A stretch of 11,103 nucleotides of DNA from positions 1 through 11,103 of the forward strand of contig CALRZB010000069.1 in NCBI GenBank assembly GCA_943372555.1, given 5' to 3'. Source of the DNA: JAIXWP01 sp943372555 (lineage in GTDB: Bacteria; Bacteroidota; Bacteroidia; Flavobacteriales_D; Sanyastnellaceae). The notes beneath the pieces are model-generated. The model saw only the letters and a program-made list of their open reading frames with translations, was not told the origin of the DNA and did not search any database. The translations under genes and the position numbers were made by a program. Positions 1 to 6,339 of the stretch are shown here, piece after piece (the stretch's first letter is position 1; the number at the start of each line of letters is the position of its first letter).

Positions 1-87
1 AGCAATTTTTAACCAAGCCTCAAGGTATTGCAATTTTATGTTCAGCAGGGCTATAATAAGCATTCAACCCTGTAAGTATAGCCACCT
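1..87 (-). other. Unassigned edge segment; possible start of a next gene in the rho operon
   Basis: This stretch lies downstream of the DUF4199-like gene on the minus strand. An ATG at 63-61 opens a frame of 21 codons that stays open to the window edge, directly after an in-frame TGA at 66-64. The encoded peptide begins MLIIALLNIK and is hydrophobic. Another minus frame crossing this stretch ends in a TGA at about 17-15 and has no start. I cannot identify the peptide, and 21 open codons is weak evidence. It may be the start of a further operon gene or only non-coding sequence after the operon. Confidence 0.2.
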
Positions 88-657
88 CTACTTCAATTTC
101 AGGAAGTTTCTGAAAAGAAAAACGGCAAACAGTGAATAGAACAATGTTACGAATATCAATACAAGAAAGGAAGCCGAGCTTACCACTTTTGCATTGGTAA
201 ATAAATCTGTTCTTTCTTTCGCCGCAGACATGATTTGCTCTTTTGTATAGCCCTTCAGTTGCGTATTTTCTGCAATTACTTTTTGAAGCTTTTCAGGAGT
301 ATCCAGCGTAGCTTCAAGAGCCACATAATCCTGGTTGCGCTTTACATCAAGCTCATCACTAATAGTAGTGTAATAAATTGTAATAGCGATGCCTGCACCA
401 AGGACATACTTCATTGCGGGGAATGCCACTCGTTTGATGTCTGACATGAATGAACCTGTAAGCCCACCTCTTCTTTCTTTATAAAGCGTCATCAACGTTT
501 GGAACATCAATACGATGATGAAAAACAAGTTGGCCATTACTCCAATACTGCGCGCAGTATCGGGATCGTTTGGCAAAATAGTGGTATGACAAATCCAGCG
601 AATCCCTAACCACAAAAGGGCTAGGATCCACGGACTATAGTTTTTTATAATGCTCAT
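88..657 (-). CDS. DUF4199-like integral membrane protein
   Basis: This 189-residue protein resembles the DUF4199 family of small Bacteroidota membrane proteins, whose function is not established. I see four likely membrane helices at about residues 9-29, 38-59, 83-103 and 158-181. A hydrophilic, partly helical segment at 104-156 (DELDVKRNQD to ERTDLFTNAK) separates helices 3 and 4, and a basic loop (YKERRGG) follows helix 2. There is no signal peptide and no catalytic motif. The ATG at 657-655 lies 9 nt after the rho stop codon on the same strand, so it is very probably cotranscribed with rho. The membrane topology is clear; the family name comes from overall resemblance and rho proximity and is less certain. 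Confidence 0.65.
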   Translation of the reverse strand: MSIIKNYSPWILALLWLGIRWICHTTILPNDPDTARSIGVMANLFFIIVLMFQTLMTLYKERRGGLTGSFMSDIKRVAFPAMKYVLGAGIAITIYYTTISDELDVKRNQDYVALEATLDTPEKLQKVIAENTQLKGYTKEQIMSAAKERTDLFTNAKVVSSASFLVLIFVTLFYSLFAVFLFRNFLKLK

Positions 658-666
658 TAGAGAATC

Positions 667-2631
667 TTAAGAATTCATTGAAACCATGAACTCTTCATTG
701 TCTTTTGATTTCTCGATACGGTCTTTCACGAATTCCATAGCTTCTACAGGATTCATATCAGCCAAGTGACGACGAAGAATCCACATGCGCTGCAATACAT
801 CTCTGTCGTGCAATAGATCTTCTTTACGAGTACCTGATGAAAGAATATCAATAGAAGGGAAAATACGACGGTTGCTGATACGTCGATCAAGCTGCAACTC
901 CATATTACCAGTTCCTTTGAATTCTTCAAAGATCACCTCATCCATTTTAGAACCAGTATCTACAAGTGCTGTAGCTATGATTGTAAGTGAACCACCGTTT
1001 TCGATTTTACGCGCAGCACCGAAGAAGCGTTTTGGTTTTTCCAAAGCGTTTGCTTCAACACCACCAGAAAGCACCTTGCCAGAAGATGGAGATACAGTGT
1101 TGTAAGCTCGAGCAAGACGAGTGATAGAATCGAGTAGGATACATACATCATGACCGCATTCTACAAGACGTTTTGCTTTTTCCAAAACAATATTTGCAAT
1201 CTTCACGTGTCTTTCTGCAGGCTCATCGAAAGTTGATGCTACTACTTCACCTTTCACGCTACGCTTCATATCTGTAACCTCCTCAGGACGTTCGTCGATG
1301 AGAAGAACCATAAGATAAGTTTCAGGGTGATTTTTAGCGATAGCATTTGCAACGTCTTTAAGCAAGGTTGTTTTACCTGTCTTTGGCTGCGATACAATCA
1401 TACCACGTTGACCTTTACCGATAGGAGAGAAGAGGTCCATAATTCTCATCGACACGTTTGAATTGTTGTCAGCAAGATGGAAACGCTCGTAAGGGAAAAG
1501 TGGCGTAAGGAATTTGAATGGAACACGGTCGCGCACCCAACCTGGATCGCGGCCGTTGATGATATCTACACGAATAAGTGGGAAATACTTCTCACCTTCA
1601 CGTGGAGGACGGATTGCGCCGATGATGGTGTCACCAGTAAGCAAACCATAAAGTTTTATTTGTTGCTGTGATACATAGCAGTCATCTGGTGAGTTCAAAT
1701 AATTGAAGTCAGATGAACGAAGGAATCCAAATCCATCAGGCATGATTTCAAGCACACCTTCGGCCATAACTACGCCGTCAAAATTGTAACCATGTTCGTC
1801 TGGTTGACCGCGTTTGCTGCGGTCTGGACGAGAGATGTTTTGACCTTCATTGTTTTGTTGATTGCCGTGTTGACGAGGTTGCTGATTTCCATGCTGACCT
1901 TGTTGATTCGGCTGGTTATGCTGTCCTTGATTTGAAGGAGCAGATTGATTGCCATTCGCGGGTTGATTTCCTTGGTTGGATTGATTCCCTGTATTAGCCT
2001 GATTTCCTTGCGGAATATTTTGTTGCTGTCCTTGGTTTGGACGCTGGTCGCGATTTCTATTGTCGCGTTGATCTCTATTTTCTCGGTTATCTCGATTATC
2101 TCTGTTGTCTCTAATTTGATCGCGGTTTCTGTTGTCACTTTGATCTCTGTTTTCTCTGCGATCGCCCCCTTCGGTTCTGTTTTCTGATTGTTGCTCACGG
2201 CTTTGATCTCTGCGTTCTTTAAACGTATTGATGCGTGGTGCACCTGAATTTGATTGATCTCTCTTGTGCTCTTCTCGAGGAGCGACAATCTTAGGCTCTA
2301 CTTTAGGCTCTGGATTAACAAAATCGAGTGGTGCTGCAATATCCTCTTCTTGGAATAGATCAGCACTTGATTTATTAACTGGCTCAGCTGCAGGTTTTTT
2401 CACGCGGTCGCGTTTCTTTTTATCAGCAGCAGATAGTTCTGTATCAGAAGGATCGGCTTGTGCAGCGGTAGCTTCAGATTTTGATGGTTCGGCAACTACA
2501 CTTTGCGTATCAAGAATTTTAAAGATTAAATCTTTCTTTAAAAGTTTCTCTGCATTAGCAATTTTAAGATTCTCTGCAATGGCCTTTAATTCGGCTACTT
2601 TCATCGCAGAAAGTGTAAGAATGTTATACAT
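667..2631 (-). CDS. rho: Transcription termination factor Rho with long disordered insertion
   Basis: Rho is a hexameric RNA-dependent helicase that ends transcription. From the chosen start the protein has 654 residues, against about 419 in E. coli. In order: a Rho_N-like helical domain (about 1-45, MYNILTLSAM onward), a charged linker, a very low-complexity region (about 155-262), the RNA-binding cold-shock-like domain (about 284-361, with DGFGFLR), and the RecA-type motor. Motor motifs are Walker A PKTGKTT (416-422), the catalytic-Glu segment LLIDERPEEV (443-452), Walker B and bicyclomycin-contact segment LLDSITRLARAYN (499-511), the Q/R-loop region TGSKMDEVIFEEFKGTGN (559-576), and arginine-finger segment SGTRKEDLL (599-607). 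The frame extends upstream to 2733, but the extra 34 residues (MNRKLTYTCS...) look unlike Rho and cover a candidate promoter, so I start at ATG 2631-2629. All essential motor residues I know appear intact. Confidence 0.97.
   Translation of the reverse strand: MYNILTLSAMKVAELKAIAENLKIANAEKLLKKDLIFKILDTQSVVAEPSKSEATAAQADPSDTELSAADKKKRDRVKKPAAEPVNKSSADLFQEEDIAAPLDFVNPEPKVEPKIVAPREEHKRDQSNSGAPRINTFKERRDQSREQQSENRTEGGDRRENRDQSDNRNRDQIRDNRDNRDNRENRDQRDNRNRDQRPNQGQQQNIPQGNQANTGNQSNQGNQPANGNQSAPSNQGQHNQPNQQGQHGNQQPRQHGNQQNNEGQNISRPDRSKRGQPDEHGYNFDGVVMAEGVLEIMPDGFGFLRSSDFNYLNSPDDCYVSQQQIKLYGLLTGDTIIGAIRPPREGEKYFPLIRVDIINGRDPGWVRDRVPFKFLTPLFPYERFHLADNNSNVSMRIMDLFSPIGKGQRGMIVSQPKTGKTTLLKDVANAIAKNHPETYLMVLLIDERPEEVTDMKRSVKGEVVASTFDEPAERHVKIANIVLEKAKRLVECGHDVCILLDSITRLARAYNTVSPSSGKVLSGGVEANALEKPKRFFGAARKIENGGSLTIIATALVDTGSKMDEVIFEEFKGTGNMELQLDRRISNRRIFPSIDILSSGTRKEDLLHDRDVLQRMWILRRHLADMNPVEAMEFVKDRIEKSKDNEEFMVSMNS
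1846..2166 (-). repeat. Low-complexity repeat region in rho encoding RDN-rich and Q/N-rich tracts
   Basis: Two adjoining degenerate repeat blocks lie inside rho and are in frame. Bases 2041-2166 encode an Arg/Asp/Asn/Gln/Glu block built from three-residue units such as RDN, REN, RDQ and RNR. Bases 1846-2040 encode an uncharged Gln/Asn/Gly/Pro block with units such as GNQ, NQG and QPNQ. Codons within units vary (Arg as CGA, CGC and AGA), so selection seems to act on protein composition rather than on a recent exact DNA duplication. The bias also opens long spurious frames here (1770-2288 minus, 1945-2187 plus). Confidence 0.85.
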
Positions 2632-2707
2632 GTGTATGAATTTCCTTTCGGATAAATGATTTCTAAATAAGGGAGATTGAAAACAGAAATGCCTCGAGTG
2701 GGCACTG

Positions 2708-2740
2708 CAAGTGTACGTCAATTTTCTATTCATTTGGCAA
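2708..2740 (-). promoter_or_regulatory. Candidate Bacteroidota-type promoter for rho
   Basis: Read on the minus strand, TACACTTG at 2715-2708 matches the Bacteroidota sigma-ABfr -7 consensus TAnnTTTG at all but one defined position. A TTG at 2740-2738 could serve as the -33 element, with a 22-nt spacer that is somewhat long. It would give an untranslated leader of about 70 nt before the rho ATG at 2631. The elements are short and this is a by-eye match only. Confidence 0.25.
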
Positions 2741-2774
2741 CTACAAAAAAAATTATCTTCTTTGTGTCCTCAAA

Positions 2775-2802
2775 ATACCAGCATCTTTCGGTGGTATACT
2801 TG
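2775..2802 (+). promoter_or_regulatory. Candidate -7 element with overlapping inverted repeat upstream of the DUF4293 gene
   Basis: TATACTTG at 2795-2802 resembles the Bacteroidota -7 box TAnnTTTG with one mismatch and sits 21 nt before the ATG at 2824. No convincing -33 TTTG lies at the expected distance; the nearest TTTG (2761-2764) is about 30 nt away. A 6-bp perfect inverted repeat, ATACCA (2775-2780) and TGGTAT (2792-2797) with an 11-nt gap, overlaps the -7 candidate, as an operator might. Arms this short can arise by chance. Confidence 0.25.
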
Positions 2803-2823
2803 CAAATATTTATTTAATAAGTT

Positions 2824-3285
2824 ATGATTCAACGTATTCAGTCTGTTTTCATGGCAATTTCTGTTGCACTCATCATTGCCGCATTCTTCCTCCCATTGGG
2901 ATATTTTAGCGATACAGCCGAGTCATTAACCATGACCGCTTGTGGAGTTAAAGATGCTGCGGGCACAAGTATGGCTGGAGTAAATACCTATTGGTTTATC
3001 ATTCCATTGACACTCGCTTTGGCAGTTACGATTAAAGCTTTATTCGGTTATAAAAGTAGAGTGAGTCAATTGCGCGATATCCGTCTTTCATTTTTAGGAC
3101 TCGCATTTTCATTTGTGCTCATGGCACTTTATGTCAACTCAGCGCAAGGGGTAGTTGCAGGTAAAGTATTTTCAATTGGAATAGGCTTCTTTTTACCATT
3201 TGCTTCGTTATTATTTAATTGGCTTGCAGCTCGCGCCATTAGAAAAGATGAAGCTTTAATAAAGTCGGTTGACCGAATCAGATAA
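2824..3285 (+). CDS. DUF4293 family four-helix membrane protein
   Basis: This 153-residue protein begins MIQRIQSVFM, the characteristic opening of the DUF4293 family, which is restricted to Bacteroidota, commonly sits next to rho, and has no established function. Four membrane helices are visible at about residues 9-28, 56-75, 87-106 and 112-136, with an extracytoplasmic-looking loop at 29-55 containing one Cys (40) and a basic tail (ARAIRKDEAL...RIR). No catalytic motif is seen. It starts at an ATG divergent from rho, 192 nt from the rho start, and the next gene begins only 2 nt after its stop, so the two probably share a transcript. The divergent arrangement with rho is consistent with the family's usual neighbourhood. 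Confidence 0.85.
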   Translation: MIQRIQSVFMAISVALIIAAFFLPLGYFSDTAESLTMTACGVKDAAGTSMAGVNTYWFIIPLTLALAVTIKALFGYKSRVSQLRDIRLSFLGLAFSFVLMALYVNSAQGVVAGKVFSIGIGFFLPFASLLFNWLAARAIRKDEALIKSVDRIR

Positions 3286-3287
3286 TT

Positions 3288-4154
3288 TTGAAAAAAGCAT
3301 ACCTATTTTCCTATGTAATAATAGCTGTTATTCTCTTGTTTTCATGTAAAGCAAAGAGGTTAAAAAGCTATGAGAATCAAATCCAAGTTGGACTTGATTC
3401 CATGCAGATATTAGAAGTGAAGAACATGGGGAATTTTACTTCGACTAGAGAATTTCATTTGGGCCTTCGAGGAGAATTGGCTGCCCCTGATAGTGCACCC
3501 TATCCTGCGTTGGAATTGGCTTTTTTAAAAATGAAGGCAATCGCCGATTCATCAATTTTGTATTACAATAAATCAGGGAAGGAGTTAGCTCTTTCTATGC
3601 AACCTGCCAAAGATGCTTCTTCGAAAAAGCAGCACCTGATTTTCGAATCGATAATGGCAGATATATACAATGTCAGAATACCTGCACTTCAACTTTACCT
3701 TGATACGTCCAATGTTTATTCGGTTTTTTATAAGAATGCGTGCGAAGAAAATTCGATTGTTCGTCGTGATCAATGGCAAATGGTGGAGCTCATCGGATTG
3801 CAACTTGTAAGATGGCAAGACTCTCTCGAAATGCAAGGGAAAATTATTGCAGAATCAAAAGGACTTTTAAAACAAAAATTCCCAGAACAAAAAGGGGAAG
3901 TCTTTTTTTCAAAGTATAAATTCGTCTCTAAACTAGAAGCATCACATAAACTATATCAGCAAGATATTTTGCAATTAGAGAATACGCTTTCTCGCATGGA
4001 GTCAGCAAATGGAGAAGAGTATTTTTATAGCGGACCATACATCAGACCCCGAATGGAAATAAATGCACTCGATCAATTGTTAGGTCAATTGGCCTTGGGT
4101 ATGCAATCGTTTAGAGAACAGCAAGGTTCGTTCATTTCAACAATGGCCGATTAG
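3288..4154 (+). CDS. Unrecognised lipoprotein (TTG start)
   Basis: I do not recognise a family for this 288-residue protein. It opens with a lipoprotein signal: basic MKKAY, a hydrophobic stretch at about residues 5-17, and the lipobox LFSC with the lipidated Cys at 20. The mature part is hydrophilic and mostly helical in character, with possible coiled-coil stretches around 183-198 and 210-240, and no obvious catalytic motif. Cys-20 is followed by KAKR rather than an acidic run, so I see no surface-export signal of the kind reported in some Bacteroidota. The start is TTG at 3288-3290, 2 nt after the preceding stop. The next Met is residue 39 and would remove the signal peptide. It is probably cotranscribed with the DUF4293 gene, and its last 4 bases overlap the end of phoH on the opposite strand. 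Confidence 0.75.
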   Translation: MKKAYLFSYVIIAVILLFSCKAKRLKSYENQIQVGLDSMQILEVKNMGNFTSTREFHLGLRGELAAPDSAPYPALELAFLKMKAIADSSILYYNKSGKELALSMQPAKDASSKKQHLIFESIMADIYNVRIPALQLYLDTSNVYSVFYKNACEENSIVRRDQWQMVELIGLQLVRWQDSLEMQGKIIAESKGLLKQKFPEQKGEVFFSKYKFVSKLEASHKLYQQDILQLENTLSRMESANGEEYFYSGPYIRPRMEINALDQLLGQLALGMQSFREQQGSFISTMAD

Positions 4155-5095
4155 CCATTGCGCTCAAATGCCTCAATGATTTTCTTAACAAGTTTGTGAC
4201 GAATAACATCGCTTCCATCCAATTCGATGACAGCGATTCCATCAATATTTCTTACTAATTCAACAGACTTCATCAAACCGCTTGCTTGGACTTTTGGTAA
4301 ATCGATTTGAGTCGCATCTCCAGTAATTATAAACTTGGCACTAGAACCCATACGGGTCAAAAACATTTTCATTTGTCCAACAGTTGCATTCTGTGCTTCA
4401 TCCAAAATCACAAAAGCCTTGTCGAGTGTGCGTCCGCGCATGAAGGCGAGGGGTGCAATTTCGATAACGCCTTTGTCCATGTAGTCAGCCAATTTCTCAT
4501 ACGGCAGCATATCCATCAATGCGTCATATAATGGTTGCAAATAGGGATCAAGCTTTTCTTTCAAATCACCAGGTAGGAATCCGAGATTCTCTCCAGCCTC
4601 AACAGCAGGGCGAGTGAGGACAATACGTTTTACTTGTTTTTCTTTCAAAGCTCTAACAGCCAAAGCTACCGCAGTGTAGGACTTTCCCGTTCCTGCAGGT
4701 CCGATAGCAAAGACCATATCGTTGTTGTCGCAAGCTACCACCATGCGTTTCTGATTTGCTGTGCGGGCAGTTACCTTATTTCCACCGGGCCCATAAACCA
4801 GAATGTCATCGCCATTTTTTGAAGCAGGCTTTTCTTCCTGAACCTCGCCATCAAGTATACGTTCGAGTTGATTGAGATGAAGACTATTGTACATCTCGAT
4901 GTGCCAGAATACTAAACTTAGCTTGTCTGCAAAGTGGTCTAATTCTGTAATATCGCCATTTGCTTTGATAATATTTCCACGCGCCACAATCTTTAATTTG
5001 GGGAAACGTGAGCATATAAGCTTGAATTTGTTGTTGTTTGGACCGAACAATTCGAGAGGGTCGATTGCCGGAATTAGGATTTCTCTATCTGCCAA
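4151..5095 (-). CDS. phoH: PhoH family P-loop ATPase (TTG start)
   Basis: PhoH-like proteins are cytoplasmic P-loop ATPases linked to RNA metabolism; the biochemical role of most members is uncertain. The 314-residue length is normal for the family. An N-terminal KH-like region (about 10-75, with FPKLKIVARGN) precedes the ATPase domain. Walker A is GPAGTGKS (132-139), followed by the family signature TRPAVEAGENLGFLPGDLKEK (161-181), Walker B FVILDEAQN (228-236), ITGDATQIDLP (257-267) and a conserved Arg/His near DVIRHK (296-301). The only plausible start is TTG at 5095-5093: an in-frame TAA lies two codons upstream (5101-5099), and the first ATG is residue 68, which would delete the KH-like region. 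It ends tail to tail with the lipoprotein gene and is divergent from the DUF62 gene. Confidence 0.95.
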   Translation of the reverse strand: MADREILIPAIDPLELFGPNNNKFKLICSRFPKLKIVARGNIIKANGDITELDHFADKLSLVFWHIEMYNSLHLNQLERILDGEVQEEKPASKNGDDILVYGPGGNKVTARTANQKRMVVACDNNDMVFAIGPAGTGKSYTAVALAVRALKEKQVKRIVLTRPAVEAGENLGFLPGDLKEKLDPYLQPLYDALMDMLPYEKLADYMDKGVIEIAPLAFMRGRTLDKAFVILDEAQNATVGQMKMFLTRMGSSAKFIITGDATQIDLPKVQASGLMKSVELVRNIDGIAVIELDGSDVIRHKLVKKIIEAFERNG

Positions 5096-5141
5096 GGGTT
5101 AATTCCTTTATTGAAAACTTATTTATTTTGTCTGAATCTTT

Positions 5142-5168
5142 AACACGAAAGTAAACCAATTTCGTGTT
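5142..5168. promoter_or_regulatory. Perfect 9-bp inverted repeat between divergent phoH and DUF62 genes
   Basis: AACACGAAA (5142-5150) and TTTCGTGTT (5160-5168) are exact reverse complements separated by 9 nt (GTAAACCAA). The dyad sits 47 nt from the phoH start and 46 nt from the DUF62 start, almost centred between the two divergent genes. That position suits an operator for a dimeric regulator acting on both. It could also form a hairpin in a leader transcript, but there is no T-run beside it of the kind an intrinsic terminator has. The dyad is directly visible; the regulatory role is inferred. Confidence 0.45.
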
Positions 5169-5213
5169 CTGAAAGAAGACATAGGAAAATGTCTTTTGAA
5201 GGAATTGTTAAGA

Positions 5214-6035
5214 ATGGCAATAGTTACACTGACATCAGACATGGGACTCGCTGACCACTACGTGGCATCGGTCAAGGGCGCTATTTTGGCACAGGCTCCT
5301 CAAGCCACAATTGTTGATATCAGTCACGACGTGCGACCTTTTGATATCAATCATGCTGCTTATTTGCTAAAAAGTTCTTGGCAGAATTTTCCGATGGGAA
5401 GTATCCACGTAATTGGGGTGCGACCAGAGTTGACCATGAAAAGCCCTCATTTGGTGGTGCATTACATGAGCCATTACTTCATCGCGGCTGATAATGGAAT
5501 ATTCTCTTTGCTTTTTGACACGATGCCAGAGGATATTTTCGAAATTAATTTGAAGAATCAATCGGATTGGACATTTCCGATGCGAAGCGTTTTCGGCACG
5601 GCCGCTGCCCACTTGGCAAAAGGCGGCCCTGTGGAGTTTCTCGGAAGACGTATTGCAGAGGTGAGAAAAGTGCTTGGAAATCAAGTGATCATTGAAGAAG
5701 ACTTGATCAAGGGTGTTGTTGTCCATTTTGATCGCTTTGAGAATGTGCATACCAACATTCCCCAAATCTTGTTTGATACGCATAGAGCCAATCGTTCTTT
5801 TACGATAACACTGCGCTTGGGAACAAAGGCCATATCCAAGATTAGTTCTGATTTTACTGAGGTAATATCTGGCGATCATTTGGCCATGTGGGGATCCAAT
5901 GGAATGATGATCATAGCCGTAAATCACGGGGCTTCAGGCCACGGAGGTGGCGCTAAGTCGCTTTTGGGAGCGAAAATCAATGACGTAGTAAGAGTAGAAT
6001 TCTATGGTAACCAGAATAGTAAAAATGACTTTTGA
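5214..6035 (+). CDS. SAM hydroxide adenosyltransferase-like protein (DUF62)
   Basis: Characterised DUF62 enzymes split S-adenosylmethionine with water to give adenosine and methionine; relatives use chloride or fluoride. The 273-residue protein has the expected two domains. The N-terminal domain has TLTSDMGLADHYVASVKG (5-22), IVDISHDVRPFD (33-44) and YFIAADNGIFS (88-98). The C-terminal domain has GVVVHFDRFENVHTNI (167-182) and the glycine-rich IIAVNHGASGHGGG (233-246). I use ATG 5214, which gives the family opening MAIVTLTSDMG, rather than the TTG at 5196. Compared from memory with characterised homologues, the catalytic Asp-Arg-His triad seems absent: the usual VDPGVG is GVRPEL (Arg-70 at the Asp position), Ser-77 falls at the Arg position, and TFHGRD is TFPMRS (Pro-122 at the His position). 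The fold is clear; hydrolase activity is not assured. Its stop overlaps the next gene by 32 bp. Confidence 0.88.
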   Translation: MAIVTLTSDMGLADHYVASVKGAILAQAPQATIVDISHDVRPFDINHAAYLLKSSWQNFPMGSIHVIGVRPELTMKSPHLVVHYMSHYFIAADNGIFSLLFDTMPEDIFEINLKNQSDWTFPMRSVFGTAAAHLAKGGPVEFLGRRIAEVRKVLGNQVIIEEDLIKGVVVHFDRFENVHTNIPQILFDTHRANRSFTITLRLGTKAISKISSDFTEVISGDHLAMWGSNGMMIIAVNHGASGHGGGAKSLLGAKINDVVRVEFYGNQNSKNDF

Positions 6036-6297
6036 GCCATCGAAGTGCAATGATTTTCTCGCCATATTCGAGAAGTATCACCAGCAAATTCGAAATGCTG
6101 AAGGCTGCAAAGCCCTAAAATTATTAAGACAATCCCCTGAGGGAAATGTGTTTTTTACTTACAGTCATTGGGAAGACCCTAGTTTTCTGGAGATATATCG
6201 CCAATCAGATACTTTTGGTGAAGTTTGGCCGCAAACAAAAGCCCTTTTTTCTGCTCCAGCCGAAGCCTGGACGTGTAAAGAAGAATATAATCTTTAG
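6004..6297 (+). CDS. Antibiotic biosynthesis monooxygenase (ABM) domain protein, putative quinol monooxygenase
   Basis: This 97-residue protein matches the small dimeric alpha/beta-barrel ABM family. The pattern is an initial beta strand (VTRIVKMTF, 2-10), a helix ending in AEGC (32-35), strands ALKLLRQ (37-43) and VFFTYSHWED (49-58), and the C-terminal FLEIYRQSDTFGEVWP (61-76) then LFSAPAEAW (81-89). Members include quinol and haem-degrading monooxygenases, but many have no proven substrate, and the substrate here is unknown. The ATG at 6004 lies 32 bp inside the upstream gene. A second ATG at 6025 also overlaps it, but homologues I recall begin MIVRIVKMTF, which favours 6004. The overlap suggests translational coupling to the DUF62 gene. 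Confidence 0.82.
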   Translation: MVTRIVKMTFEPSKCNDFLAIFEKYHQQIRNAEGCKALKLLRQSPEGNVFFTYSHWEDPSFLEIYRQSDTFGEVWPQTKALFSAPAEAWTCKEEYNL

Positions 6298-6339
6298 CTT
6301 CGCACCTAGTTTGTATGATTTGTAAGCCTTATTGACAAT

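Noticed and set aside
1..63. Edge peptide containing QYLEAWLK, briefly suggestive of malate synthase
   Set aside because: Only a handful of residues match, an in-frame stop lies immediately before the ATG, and the malate synthase motif would need a long upstream coding region that is absent.
1846..2166. Repeats in rho considered as a CRISPR array or DNA-level tandem repeat
   Set aside because: No constant repeat with regular spacers; units are degenerate, in frame and explained by protein composition.
1945..2187. 80-residue plus-strand hydrophobic open frame (Ile, Val and Ser rich)
   Set aside because: It is the antisense of the RDN/Q/N repeats; GAT, AAT and CGA codons read antisense as hydrophobic codons. 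No independent coding signal.
1770..2288. 172-residue minus-strand open frame inside rho in another reading frame
   Set aside because: It lies wholly under the low-complexity insertion, is rich in Thr, Ile, Glu and Lys from frame-shifted RDN/GNQ codons, and resembles no protein. It is a composition artefact.
2264..2659. 131-residue plus-strand open frame opposite the rho N-terminal coding region
   Set aside because: Ser/Ala-rich antisense shadow of rho, with no recognisable domain.
2632..2733. 34-residue N-terminal extension of Rho
   Set aside because: The added sequence (MNRKLTYTCS...) is unlike known Rho N-termini, while MYNILTLSAM at 2631 matches the family start, and a promoter-like element lies inside the extension.
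5196..5213. Six-residue upstream TTG extension of the DUF62 protein
   Set aside because: The ATG at 5214 gives the family-typical opening MAIVTLTSDMG, so the upstream TTG is not needed.
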